Positions 12,502 through 25,476 of a DNA stretch of 64,000 nt are shown here, piece after piece. How positions within the stretch are numbered: the stretch's first letter is position 1; every line of letters starts with the position of its first letter. The DNA lies in the NCBI RefSeq assembly GCF_004210375.1, contig NC_134828.1, positions 22,932,400 through 22,996,399 on the forward strand, given 5' to 3'. Below the pieces are notes generated by a model, which did no database searches, was not told where the DNA came from, and was given only the letters and a program-made list of their open reading frames with translations. A program made the position numbers and the translations under genes. This stretch comes from Tachypleus tridentatus (Eukaryota > Arthropoda > Merostomata > Xiphosura > Limulidae).

Positions 12502-13612
12502 CCAGTTTGGTCAGACTTGGAATATCAAATTTTTGCCTTTGTTCCATCCAATCACTTAAACTCCAGTTAACTAGTATTCAGCCCCTTCTTGTGTGATTCT
12601 TACCTATTCTTCTCTATGGCATTTTGTCAATAAATTTTTGAAAATCATAAGTACATCTAGTTAACATACTTTATTTCATCCAGTTATGATCCTTGACAAA
12701 ATATCTGATTAGTGCAGAAAGACTGCTTGGTAGTCTATTGTAGTTTTGGTTTATGATATGTTTTATAAGATGATAAAGTTGTTTTATTCTGCTAAATTTT
12801 TTTTCAATACAGAATAGTAATTGAATTATTAATTTCTGGAGTAAGTCTTAACACTTCCCATGTTGAGGAATGTGACAAAACATAACTTCAGATTAATATA
12901 TAATTACACTTTCACACCTACATAACAGACAGACCTCATTATAAATAATCTAATGCTTATAACTTCTTAAGTCTGTGTTGATTTAACTATTTTCAAAGGT
13001 ATTCACAATGTTAAAAAATAAGGTAGGTCTGTATGTCCAAGCATTAAATTTGTCTTAGAGAATTATGAGTAATCTTTAGTTCTGTGTATTAGTAAAAGTG
13101 TTAACACCCATACCAGCTTTCCTGTGATATTGTTATATCAAGTGAGTTTCTTGTCATCAAGAATTATTGGTGGTTTTGTTAACTAGTAGCATATTCTTTC
13201 TTTGAAGAATATATTTATTTACATATTTTACTTTGATATATATATTTAATATTTAAGAACCTAGCATCAGAAGGCTATTCTTCTCACTATAAACACAATC
13301 TGTTAAGTGACCTCGTTACTAATTCAAAAATAATATATTAAGCATCATACTCATGACTTGTGTAAGAAATATATTAATGAATGCACTATAAAATATTTTT
13401 TTGTTAGGGATGCAGAGATGCCAACCATTATGACAATACATTCATACAGACAAATATTACGACTGTTGCAACTCCCAAATTATTATATATTAAATAGGCC
13501 TATACAATAAAGTGATAAATTGTTCCTCCAGGGCTTAAAAGGGGTGAAAATAAAATTTCTACTGAGATACAAATAAATTTTGATAATAAATAAAAGACGT
13601 AGTCCAAATGGC
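12502..13612. other. Gene-free stretch
   Basis: AT-rich; the only recognisable item is a short Penelope-type end fragment (GTTAACACCCATACCAGC) near 13100-13125. Confidence 0.4.
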
Positions 13613-13619
13613 TACTTAC

Positions 13620-13868
13620 GATAATCATGTTTGTGCTTGAAATAATAAATATTTGTACCTCCGATATCTACCAATAGTTTGAGTGTGGTGCTTCTCCATA
13701 CTGGGTACATGGAGGAATCCATAGTTACATCTTCAGTGCTTGTCAACCAATCAACACTTGTGTAGATGGGTATTTCTTGTTTTCTAAGTGGCATAGAATC
13801 ATCAATGCAATCGTTCACAAGATAGAAAAAGAGGACTCGTTCACCAGATTGTCTTGTTTCTGGCAAAT
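13620..13868 (-). CDS. Coding exon of an unrecognised gene
   Basis: 249 nt with a convincing acceptor (agttcttttag) and a consensus donor (gtaagt), open throughout (about 83 codons). Includes GERVLFFYLVNDCIDD, IPIYTSVDWLTS, YPVWRSTTLKLLVDIGG and IYYFKHKHDY. Composition looks globular and non-repetitive, with no transmembrane span. I do not recognise the family. It may belong to a gene running leftward or be a remnant of one; I found no further exons toward the left edge. Confidence 0.55.
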
Positions 13869-13986
13869 CTAAAAGAACTAAAACTGTGAATCAAAAAATT
13901 TAGGAAAGAGTATAGTGCAAAATATCCGGTCATTGCATCAAAAGCCAGTAACAGTCGTGTTTTGTACAGTTTGTCGCACCCCTCAC

Positions 13987-14043
13987 ATGGCAGGATAAAC
14001 GATTGTTCCAGACGTACAAAATCGGCATCTCGCCAACAAAAGG
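13987..14043 (-). CDS. Probable upstream exon of the same unrecognised gene
   Basis: 57 nt between acceptor ttgcctcag and donor gtgagg. Its frame (CWRDADFVRLEQSFILP) joins in phase to the exon at 13620-13868 across a 118-nt intron, giving ILPYLPETRQSGERV at the junction. The same frame stays open past the donor through CEGCDKLYKTRLL, so an unspliced or alternative form is possible. Confidence 0.4.
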
Positions 14044-14439
14044 CTGAGGCAAAGACAAAAACAATGCATATAATGACATTTATGTGTAAGAATTCAGAAT
14101 ATGAAAAAGAATTTCAAAATAATTGTTTTTAATTTATTTATTAATTACACTCAGTCATTTGAAATAGTTGGCATCTTGTGAAAGTTGAACTAAAGTTTAG
14201 TAAATATTATAGTTGTAACTAAGTGCATGTTTATAGATTTTCAGAAGTTATCCACATTTTTTTTTTTACATATTTAAATCTACAGCTGTAGTCTTGTCAG
14301 TGAATAATTTATAATTTTTCTTTATCTGTATTTTTAAACTTGCAATTCTTTACTGCAGTGTTTGAAAAAATTAAGGTAGTTTTCAATGATCTGATGCTTA
14401 CCAATGCAGCAGTCAGTTACCGCAAAAGGACGTATAGAC

Positions 14440-14694
14440 GGCCCGGCATTGCCAAGTGGTCAAGGCACTCAACTTGTAATCTGAGGGTTGCAGGTTCGAA
14501 TTCCCATCACACTAAACATGGGAGCATTATAATGTGGCAGACAATCCCACTGTTTGTGGGTAAAAGTGTAGCGCAAGAGTTGGCTGTGGGTAGTAATAAC
14601 TAACTGCCTTCCCTCTACACTTGCACTGCTAAATTAGGGACGGCTAGCACAGATAGCTCTCGAGTAGCTTTGTGCGAAATTCAAAACAAACAAA
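14440..14694 (+). mobile_element. SINE family A, small internal deletion
   Basis: Head GGCCCGGCATTGCCAAGTGG; lacks the stretch between AAACATG and GGAGCATTATAATG; tail CAAAACAAACAAAG. Confidence 0.83.
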
Positions 14695-16745
14695 GTATAA
14701 AATAGCATAACAGTATTTCACGACATCTTCCATAATACCTTAAATTAACAATAATTTTTTCAGCCATCTTATTGTTTGTAAATGTAATCAGAATCCTTAG
14801 TTTTTCTAATTATTAAGAATTAGAATATTATCATCTTTCAGGATTATCCTTAAACCTTTTGTTTCAGAAAAGTTCAGTGCAAAACATTTTAAGTATTTGG
14901 AATCAAAATAACTGGAAAATTACATGCAATTAAAGAATTATTTTATTTGCAATTTAAAAAGTAATGGATTTCAAATTTGCATTTAAAAGTAAATACACGA
15001 AAGGTGTTTCTTTGGAACACAAGTTAAATTCTGCAATCCATAAAATAGCTTCAACTTTACATACATGGACATTTATAGTTATTCCAGTTATCACTTTGGT
15101 TTTATGCAACTTATGCTCATGAAGAAACATCTGACATATATTAAATGAAGATCACATGACACTCTCTCTCGTCTCTTCCAGTTTTCTACCTTTGTTTCCT
15201 TCTAGTCATGTCATTGAACGAAATTGGTATTCTTATTTAAATAAGATACATTTTGCATTGTTTACTGGAAGGTACCCAAGAATATGGTCAACTCTGAAGT
15301 TAATAGAAGTAATCTGTAGCCTTCTCTGTAAAGGAACGGGTAAATCCCACTTGTTATAAGAACAATGATATAATACTGAAGTTTCTGTCTCTCTCCCCAT
15401 TCCTACCACAAAATGCCTTCAATATCTAAAGCCTTTTGGTTAAATTTTAAAAGGTTTGAAATAATTAATCTTTATGTGTAATAAAGCAACCTGTGAGTGG
15501 TCTAAAACTTTCTCATTGTTTTTTTAATACAATTATAAGAAATGATTTGGTATTTTTGTCAAACGGAATTAGTCTTAATTTTTAAAATTATCTTTCTATT
15601 TCATTTGCATATTTTAAAATGGTTAATGAGAATCTTCCCTAATGTTTTTAAAATTAATTTCCCTAAAGATTTTAAAAAATCATCTAAATTTTTTCCCTCT
15701 GTTCATTATCTGAGTGATTGTATGTAGTAGCTGTAACAATGTATTTATTTAACCAATGACACTACTGTGAAAAACTGTTGATTTTACAGATTTTCATCAA
15801 ATCATTTATTCTTTACAATTTTATTATTTGTAAACAAAGAGATAACATTTTATAAACTTTACCAAATTCTACTCAACATTTGAATACCAACAAAGAGGAG
15901 GAAACTTTTAGTTATGGTTGAAATATGTGGGTTTGCTTTGTTACTTATAAGCATATGAGGTTTATTTCCATGCTGAAGTAGGCTCGGAAGTGTACATTTT
16001 GTCAATATAATAGTCATAGTTTTTTGTGGTATTCATATTTTCCTATTAAACAATCTTATAAATTTATAAAATATGTACATCTGTAATGAATATGCCTTGC
16101 AAAGTGCAAGGATTGTGTAATCTTGTACCCCTGAAATAGGTACTGAGTGTATGATATGTGAGGGACTGTATATTAAACACTAATTATAATATCTCATTTA
16201 AGATAAGAAATGACAGAAACCTTAGAAGGTGTTGCAGATTAAAACTGGTGTTATTCTTTTGATTATAGTTTGAAAGCCTACGTGCAGACTTAGTTTATAT
16301 CATATATTTTTGGTTGGTTTAAAAATGTGCAGTTGTTACCCTGATAGTGTGCTGTTTTAATTTGTTTAAACTTGTGTTGGGTGGGTATATATGTGTGGGT
16401 GTGAGGATTAATTAATTGGGTTTCTTCCATGGGATATGTGATCCTGTCAACTGACTGTTTTTTAATATCCTGGTAATGTTAATGTGAAAAATAATACCTT
16501 CAAGAATTTTTTTTTTTTTTTAGAAATAGTCAGCTTATACTGGATTTGTTATAGATGATTATTATTACTATAAATTAGAAAATGTAAACATTTAGAGGGC
16601 ATTGTGAATGCTTCCTTTAGTCTTGGAGAGGTGACCAATTGTTTGTATAATATTTTCAAGAATTACACGAGTAAGAAAAGAGAAATAGTACTAATCTTTA
16701 CATTTTGTTTTATGACATTTCATGTTTATTGAAATTTGCACAAAT
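14695..16745. other. Gene-free stretch
   Basis: AT-rich with T runs; short open frames without family resemblance. Nothing supported. Confidence 0.45.
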
Positions 16746-16995
16746 CTACTCGGGGGGCTATCTGCACTAGCCGTCCCGAATTTAGCAGCGTAAGACTAGA
16801 GAGAAGGCAGCCAGTTATCGCTACCCACTGCCAACTCTTGGGCTACAGTTTTACCAACAAATAGTGGGATTGACCATCACTTTATAACACCCCCATGGCT
16901 GGAAGGGCTAGCATGTTTGGTGCAATGGGGATTTGAACCTGCGACCCTCAGATTACGAATCAAACACCTTAACCCACCTGTCCATGCCATGCCTT
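16746..16995 (-). mobile_element. SINE family A, minus strand
   Basis: Starts with the reversed tail region CTACTCGGGGGGCTATCTGC and ends at the reversed head CTGTCCATGCCATGCC. Confidence 0.83.
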
Positions 16996-17552
16996 GGACA
17001 TTTCATACTCTTCATGAGATTGTTGTGATAAATTAGCTACAAGAATTACTAGTTAATATTCAGTTCTGATTTATCATCTATGTAACTTGGTATGATATGA
17101 ATAAAAACAAATTACTAAAAGAAAAAAGAAAAGAGAATTAGCAAATCCCCTGGAACAAGAGAAATTCAGAAAGTGTGCTAAGAAAGCCAACAGATATCAA
17201 GCTAAATTTGTAGAAACTGGTTTATTGTGGAAATTGTGTCAATTGTGTATTAATTGTATTGTAACCACTTAAATGAGAAAAATACACATCTGATTTATTT
17301 ACTAATGACCAGAAAGTTGTATTTTACACATTTAACCAACTTAATGTTGTTTTTTATTATATTTGTCTCTCTGACGTATTTCCTCATTGTTTTTCTGGCC
17401 GTTGAATCAGTTATATATGTAATCAAATGTCGCAGTCATTAGTGACTTACCATCACATGTCATTGTTCCCTGTGTTTGAGATAACAAAATATCATTTCCT
17501 TCTTGAGACAGAGAGATGCCTCTAGATTTGAAAAGGGAAAATACAGTCTCAC

Positions 17553-17663
17553 AATGGGACAGCAGCAAGCCTACGGATTTACAACGCTAAAATCAGGGGC
17601 TCGATTCCCATTAATGGACACGGTAGATACCCTGATGTAACTTTGGTGTGAAACAACACAATC
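17553..17663 (+). mobile_element. tRNA-like SINE, family B
   Basis: Core GGATTTACAACGCTAAAATC with box-B-like GGGCTCGATTCCC, then AGATACCCTGATGTAACTTT. About 110 bp. Confidence 0.7.
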
Positions 17664-18117
17664 AGCAACAAAAACACGTCAGTATGAAAACCTAAAACAA
17701 ATGTGTATATGTATAGATTTCTTATTGCATAGGGATTATTTTTGACACCACTGTATTATATTTGCAAGTGTCTCTTCTGGACCGTCAGTTTGTAAAACCT
17801 TTCATTACAAATGATAGCAGAGTTGTTTACATCGTTTTAAAACTTGTTTTATTTTTAAGAGTTATCTGATCATGGGGACAAGTACTTTTTCGAATTAATT
17901 TTGTGAAACGTTACATGACTGTGCGTGCATATATAGATGAGCGTCAAAACTTAGGGGAATAGAAATTTCAGCTGCTTACAGAAAGTTTGATAGACCATGT
18001 GGCTAAAAGTTAAAGTACAAATTATGACAAGGGTTCCCCAGTTTAGGGTAGGGGAGGGTACAAATGGTACATGAAAACATTTGAGGAGATATAACACCCT
18101 GACTGCTTTGTTCTACA

Positions 18118-18233
18118 CTTGGTACACCGGTAAGTCTACGAATTTACAACACTAAAATCAGGGGTTCGATTCTCCTTGGTGGGCTTAGCAGATAACCCGA
18201 TGTGGCTTTACTATAAATCGCACAAACACCATG
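18118..18233 (+). mobile_element. SINE family B
   Basis: GGTAAGTCTACGAATTTACA, AAATCAGGGGTTCGATTC, AGATAACCCGATGTGGCTTT. Confidence 0.72.
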
Positions 18234-18971
18234 TACCATTATTATACGCTCAACATTTCCATTTTGCTTCCAGGACGTAAGAAATTATTGAGGGGTACAA
18301 GTCACCCCGCGTTTGTAACTATACTCCGCATCCAATGTTGGGCCCTGGAAGACACATGTCAATGAATTTTCGCACCTTGTAAAAAGAGATTTTAAAATAC
18401 TTCCTGCTTAATTTACTGAACCAATAGAAAATCACTATCACATCACAAATTTTTATTTCTCGAGATGTGCGACTTTTTTTTTTTTTACCTGACGTAGCAT
18501 TACTCAGCGGTTTTTGAGAACCGTAGCCTTAATATTGTTACTTCAGTAAGTCACTATCGTTTGTAAACATTGCAGTCTTTTAGTTTCTAGGAAAGTTTAT
18601 CATTTGTTTCTAGCTGTTTACTTTTTCACACAAAAAACTGATAAACGTGTATGTGATTGTATACGTATTCATTATCAGTAGAAAGATGAAGAAACGGGGC
18701 ACAAACCTTGTGGTTTCCACAAGGTGCATGCACCACGATGTGTGGCAAGACTTGAGGGAATACGTGCATAACATAAGATCTTTTGCAACTACAGACAAAC
18801 TTAAATATGTTTATGGATTATTTTGAAGTTTCGTAAATTAGTATACGTTTTTCCACCGCCTCTTACGTTTATTGCAATTGTTTGCTCGCTAAGTGAAAAC
18901 ATAATGGAAAATGTGATAAAGTAATAAAGACAAAAAAAATAAGTGAAAAGAGAACGTTATGCCTTCGGCAG

Positions 18972-19188
18972 TTCGAATCCCGGTCGCACCAAACATGCTT
19001 GCCCTATCAGCCGTGGGGACGTTATAATGTGACCTGTAAATCCCACTATTCGTTGGTAATAGTAGCCCAAGAGTTGGCGGTGGGTGGTGGTGACTAGCTG
19101 GCTTCCCTCTAGTCTTACACTGGTAAACCATGGACGGCTAGCACAGATAGCCCTCGTGTAGCTTTGCGCGAAATTAAAACAAACAAAC
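18972..19188 (+). mobile_element. SINE family A, 5'-truncated
   Basis: Starts at box B (TTCGAATCCCGGTCGCACC) and runs to AATTAAAACAAACAAAC. Confidence 0.8.
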
Positions 19189-19312
19189 CTTCGGTACTTG
19201 AACAATGTCAAACGAGGGTGTGGACTGGCAAATGTGGATGGGGTGCTTGAAAAATTAAAATATTTCGACTGGTTTGTGTAAAGGTCAGTTGCTTTTCGTC
19301 TGACTTGGCGGA

Positions 19313-19566
19313 GGTTTGGTATGGCCAAGTGGGTTGAGCGTTTGGTTCGCAATTTACAGTTTTGAATTCTCGTCTTACCAAACATGCTCAAACTGAGGGG
19401 GGGGGGTTATAATGTGGCGGTCAATGCCATTGTTCGTTTGTAAAAGATATAACCCAAGAATTGAAGGTGGGTGGCGATGACTAGCTGGCTTCCTTCTAGT
19501 CTTTCGCTGCTAAATTAGGGACGGCTAGCGCAGATAGATTTGTGTGAAATTGGTATCAAACAAATC
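19313..19566 (+). mobile_element. SINE family A, diverged
   Basis: Head AGGTTTGGTATGGCCAAGTG, a run of nine G at the GGGGGCGTTAT position, tail ATTGGTATCAAACAAA. Confidence 0.72.
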
Positions 19567-20129
19567 TCAATTTGTTTGTAACAGGTACGATGAAATTTAA
19601 GTCAGTATTTAAAAGGGAATTAGAAACTTGCAGTATTTTAATGTGTGTTTATGGTAGTCTGTTTGAAACAATAATAATGGCCATTTCCGGAAGAAAGACC
19701 ACATTAATAAGACAAAGCTGTCTTTTGTCATTTACGTTTAGCTTCATTAGGTAATCTTTTACAATAAGATGTTTCATGGCTAACCCTTAAGTCTTGATAT
19801 TAACAATTAAACGTCTGTAATATCAGTTTGCCTTTTAGGGCAATATGTTAAAATATTTTTATACAGTCGCCAAGAGTTCCCTTATTCTCCCCCCCCCCTC
19901 GGACACAGTTACGATAAAAAGTGTTCTTACCCCTGCGTCTCGAGTGGATTTTGTTCATACCTTAAGTATCACAATTAGAATAATGAAAGTAAAGTATATT
20001 ATAAATATTATACTAACACACATCTACATAAATTTTTATGTAAATTGAACGACAAATAAACTGTTTATAAACAAATAACCAAACATAGGAGGGGCAGAAA
20101 GTGTTGGTGCGTCTACTTTAATGGTCAGT

Positions 20130-20345
20130 TATGTAGCCTTTCAGGTGAATTACTTGGCGCAATCTCTCTTCATAGTCCTTCATGATCGTTTGACAGCACT
20201 CGACTGGTATTTTCTTCCATTCTTCTTTACAGAAGGCTTTCAACTCTTGCAATTTTTTCGGATGACGCTGATGAACTCTGGTCTTCAACTCATGCTAAAC
20301 GTTTTCAATTGGGTTGAGATCGGGTTACTGCGATGGCCACTTCAG
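20130..20345 (-). pseudogene. Tc1 transposase C-terminal fragment
   Basis: Minus-strand frame reads WPSQ.PDLNPIENV, HELKTRVHQRHPKKLQELK, FCKEEWKKIPVECCQ and YEERLRQVI, the Tc1 C-terminus around the third catalytic acidic residue region. In-frame stops are present. Confidence 0.8.
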
Positions 20346-20390
20346 GACGCTTATATGGTTCCTCTGCTACCAGGATTGCACACATCGAAA

Positions 20391-20689
20391 TATGGCGAAC
20401 AGGAAACAACTGTCCAGTGATTTAAAAAACCGAATAATGGTAAAATACATGTTTCGTGTGTGGTCTTTCCGGTATTGCTACACAACTTAATGAGCCGAAA
20501 TCTACTGTTCAAAGCATAATTGCTAAGTTTAAGCTTACAGGATCAACTGCTAACCTCCCTCGTACCGGACGCCCCACCAAGATTCCAGAGAGAACCAAGA
20601 GGAAGGTTCTCAAAAAAGTTAGTAGGAACCCTCGTTTAACACGTAATGGCACACAGAAACTGGTATTTTACCATTATTCGGTTTTTTAA
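20391..20689 (+). pseudogene. Tc1 transposase N-terminal DNA-binding fragment
   Basis: Begins MANRKQLSSDLKNRI, then after a frameshift GIATQLNEPKSTVQSIIAKF and NLPRTGRPTKIPERT, the paired helix-turn-helix domains and GRPT linker of Tc1 transposases. The catalytic domain is missing. The first ~45 nt recur inverted at about 20650-20705. Confidence 0.8.
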
Positions 20690-21627
20690 ATCACTGTTCG
20701 CCATGATGACCAAGCAGATTATGACAGAGACGGCACTAAATTGCCGGAAGTACATTTTTTGCTGGCTAAATTCCAATAATCATGAACCCAGTGTCTAGTT
20801 CTGGAATGGCATAATGTAGTTTATTCGCCAAACTAAATATTTTTACGGGAATATCAGTTTTTTTCACACTTTCTGAACTGTACGAACACTTTCTGCTCCT
20901 CCTATTTTTGGTTATTTGTTTATAAACAGTTTATTTGTCGTTTAACTTGCGTAAAAATTTATGTAGACGTGTGTTAGTATAATATTCATAATATATTTTA
21001 CTTTTATTAGCCTACTCGTGATACTTTTTAAGTTATGAGCAGGGGTACGAACACTTTCTGCCGTAACTGTGCAAGATCTTCAGTCTTATTATTTAAAATG
21101 ACTATTGCAATGCATTAGTTACAAATTTTAATGTATTAGAAATCATCAACAGTTTAATCTGTATTTGAATATGGGATCATATGAAAATTAGGGTTGGCGC
21201 AACATCGCGTCCCCGCATGTCAACACCAGTTTTCGTACAGTAATTATTCATAAATTTGCGGAATTATAGACGCCATTAAATAATTTATGGCGATTTTTTT
21301 AAATTATATTTTCATTGCGTTTAATCCACACTTGTTTATTTTCTACGTTTTGTTTTCTGCCTTTATTTTTGTCTAAGCCTATAAGTAGGACATTCACTTT
21401 TCATAAAGTATTTACGATGAACTGCAACAAAAAAGTTTTTTCGGACACGCCGTATAAGACAAAAGTGCCCGAATGGTGGCAAACATACTGTATGTTTTTA
21501 TTTGTTTAATATTTTCATATTTTTTTAAACAAATCCGAAGGTGAAAAAATTTGATGGAACTTGTTTGATGTTGGTTTATTTTGATTGACTCTGTCAAAAA
21601 GGTTAACTTGTCTGTTTGGTGATAATA

Positions 21628-22529
<902 letters not shown>

Positions 22530-22657
22530 TACACTGTCGTTTTGTACAGAGTATATATATTCTAGCACTATACCTTTTATAATTTTAGTTGTATCTCTTT
22601 GGCTCAAATTTGAACCCAAACGCACTTAAGTTAATTTCTTTGTTTAACTGCTGAATA

Positions 22658-22913
22658 GACCTGGCATGGCCAAGCGTGTTAAGGCGTTCAACTCGTAATC
22701 CGAGGGTCGCGAGTTCGAATCCCAGTCGCACCAAATATGCCAGTCCTCCCAGCCGTGGGGGGTGTTATAATGTTACTGTCAATCCCACTATTCGTTGGTA
22801 AAAGAGTAGCCCAAGAGTTGGCGGTGAATGGTGATGACTAGCTGCCTTCCCTCTAGTCTTACACTCCTAAATTAGGAACGGGTAGAAATTAAAAAACAAA
22901 CAAACAAACAAAC
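22658..22913 (+). mobile_element. SINE family A
   Basis: Head AGACCTGGCATGGCCAAGCG; the 3' end lacks the AGATAGCCCTCGAGTAGC part and closes with AAACAAACAAACAAAC. Confidence 0.82.
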
Positions 22914-24004
22914 AGCTGAAACTACCTTATACCAAAATAAGTTTTGAAGTATTTTCAAATTTAGTGCAGATATGTGCTTGGGTACAAAGGTGAAAGGATT
23001 AGTTCCTCATATATTTTAATCAGTAAACTCAATTTTGTATTTAATTTTGAAACGTAATCAAACTGATAAATGATCACTTTTACGATTCATAGTTTTTGCA
23101 TGGCTGGTCTAACGTGCAACCGTAATGACTCATCACTTTTCATTCTGTCGCGAAGTGCTGCTTTACGACTTTATATTTTGTGTTTCATATACCACTTGAG
23201 ACACTCAAGTTTAATAATAATTAACGTAACAAATCTGTCGTGTTTATCCACTATTATTTCGTTTGGCGCTTTTTTAAAATATTTGTATCCACTGTTGTAA
23301 CGAGTTCAAGGCCAGAACACACGACGTACGTGTACGTGTAATTATGTAAAGTGTGGTGCAGTTAAGGTACGTGTAGTGTAGGATTTTATGCTTTTATAAA
23401 CGTGGAAACTTCTGGTTTAATCCAAGGACGTGCCCCATTTTAATTTGATTACATTGGAGAAATTTTCAATGATTTTTCTTTAATCACTTTCTTATAGGCG
23501 TTGGAATTTGCTTAAAATATCAAAAGTACACCATAAAAAAAAAAACTGTTAACTCATAATTGTTTGTTTTTTTCAAGACGTATTCCAACCGTCGAAATAA
23601 TATGATAAAGCTAAAATTTTATGACAAATACTTCCATTGTTATCAAACAGTTAAATAAATGTAGAGGGAAAATGGGCCAGAAAATGATGTTTACAATTTA
23701 AATAAAATAATTTTATTCATTATAACAGAAAAAAAATATTATCGATAAAGTTGAAGATAGTATTATGTTACATTTATTTTTTATTTGATATTTCGAAGTG
23801 CTATATGTTTAAGCTTTTGTTGAAAGAGAACTGATTCTCAAGGTCAGAGCCTATTTGGATAAATATTGATGATCGAGTAATAAATATGGAAATAAGTTAT
23901 CTCTTGAAGTTAATCTATAATATAAACTTTTTTGGTTATTTTATAGTAAGTCTGACAAATTCAAGTACAAAGAGATTTGTTTTTGTACTGAAGTTAAATT
24001 TCTA

Positions 24005-24224
24005 CATGGTGGCCCGTAAGTCCCTACCCATCCATATATCTTGTGTATCCAGTGTATCTGTGTGCTGTCCCTCATTCTCGCTGCATAATATTGTCACAAT
24101 ACCTCTTCAAATGTAAATGGACATATATTGGCCATATTTCTCTGAAGAAAAAAAGAAACAAATTTATAATACATGCGTAATTGAATATAACATATGGATG
24201 GGTAGTGACGTACGGGCCACCCTG
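24005..24224. mobile_element. Mariner-type MITE, 220 bp
   Basis: Inverted ends CATGGTGGCCCGTAAGTCCC and, reversed, CAGGGTGGCCCGTACGTCAC followed by CTACCCATCCATAT on both, with TA at 24003-24004 and 24225-24226. No coding capacity. Confidence 0.8.
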
Positions 24225-24762
24225 TACATTACTACTACTTGAAACTGAGAAAGTGGTAAGCCTAATTACCTGAATAATCTAAACACAATTTCAGTAGATA
24301 CCTAAAGCAATTTTAAGCATATGTTTTATTTATTAAATTTGCAATCAAAGGCCTATAAACAAAATCAGTTTTTGCAAGTAAGAGAAAGCTGAAATGTTTA
24401 AAACTGAAGGAAAAAGAACATTGACCATTTGTAATTGTTAGGCTACTTTTATCAGCTTTATCAAAATGTCTATGAACATCAAAGTAAATTTTAGTAACAA
24501 TTTTTAGGTAAATAGGCTGCAAGATGTTGACTAATGTGTTGCTGCATATTTTAATTTCTTCGTGTTTGCATTAATTTTATATAAAAATGTAAGTTTTATA
24601 TAAATATTGTAATAAAAGGAAAATAGTCTTAGTGTTGGTTAATATAAAAAAAATTTACTGAAGTTTTACATTTTACAATTTTTGAATGTGTGTGTGTGTG
24701 TGTATATGTATGTATATACACTGTTGTTAGAAGAATTTAAAAAATCGTTTTTTTAAACAATC

Positions 24763-24800
24763 TTTTATTGTTTAATGGTTTGTTTCGTTGACAGGTAAGA
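24763..24800 (+). promoter_or_regulatory. Ratchet-like combined splice site upstream of Keap1 exon 1
   Basis: A T-rich tract runs into gttgacag and is followed at once by gtaaga (junction 24794/24795), an acceptor fused to a donor. Zero-length sites of this form act in recursive splicing of long introns in Drosophila and vertebrates. It could instead be an ordinary acceptor of a 5' non-coding exon, or chance. Confidence 0.3.
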
Positions 24801-25047
24801 AGGAAATGGGAAGTTTGACATTATATATTCCATGTGAACAGAACCTTTGCATTGAATGTAGCCTGTTGGAGAAATTAGAGTGAACTAATGTTGAGAAGTT
24901 ACTCATCCTTCTTGCTCATGTTCTGGATTGAAATGGAAAAATTTCAGATGTGCATGCATTACTACTATATTTCTTGAAATTTGATTGGAATTAGAAATCT
25001 GTTTTTTATAGTCTTTTCTTTTATTTTCTATACAATACAGTGATAAA

Positions 25048-25476
25048 ATGGCTTCTCAGATCGAGGATTTTATCTGCAAAGAGTTACCTAGGCCTCAGCC
25101 ACCATGTTTTAAACCGAGGCCCATTGATGAAAACAATCCCTCTTGTGATGGCTCAATGCAATTTAGCATTTCATCATTTCCAAAGGAAGCCATGGAAGTC
25201 ATGCACATGATGAAATTTCATAGGAAGCTCTGTGATGTAGAAATTCGAGTAGCTAATGAAATCTTCCATGCCCATAAAATAGTCCTTGCAGCAGCCAGTC
25301 CTTACTTCAAAGCCATGTTCACGAGTGGTCTGAAAGAATCCGAGATGTCAGTCATCAACATTCAGGGAGTCTGCCCAAATAGCATGGCTGTTATCATTCG
25401 ATTTGCTTACACGGGAGAGATCAAAGTTGAAGAAATGACCGTTTGTAACCTACTTCCAGCAGCCACAATGTTTCAG
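25048..25476 (+). CDS. Keap1: Keap1 coding exon 1 (N-terminus and BTB)
   Basis: Encodes residues 1-143 and ends at ATGTTTCAG before donor gtgaga, phase 0. It holds the BTB core ([34 protein letters not shown]). The spliced exon probably starts at 25041, after the acceptor acaatacag, so only 7 nt of leader belong to this exon. Reading continues open into the intron for about 59 codons; that extension is intronic. Confidence 0.95.

Larger units (their letters stand above)
19904..21071. mobile_element. Rearranged Tc1-like transposon with about 210-bp inverted ends
   Basis: Outer ends CACAGTTACG...GTGTTC and their reverse complement at 21062-21071 bound 1168 bp. Inverted similarity extends to about 20110 and 20875 and shares ATAAACTGTTTATAAACAAA. 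Inside are two transposase pieces pointing opposite ways. Target TA dinucleotides are not clear at the tips. Confidence 0.75.
22914..25040 (+). other. Upstream flank / probable 5' intron of Keap1
   Basis: Contains the MITE at 24005-24224 and the ratchet-like site near 24795. 22914-24000 holds nothing I recognise. The acceptor at 25040 implies that at least 24796-25040 is intronic in some transcript. Confidence 0.4.

Noticed and set aside
15156-15727. Hydrophobic + strand frames of about 60-67 codons
   Set aside because: AT-rich composition gives Phe/Leu/Ile runs by chance; no splice or family support.
18957-19391. 144-codon minus frame
   Set aside because: Runs through two SINE copies in reverse; no protein family resemblance.
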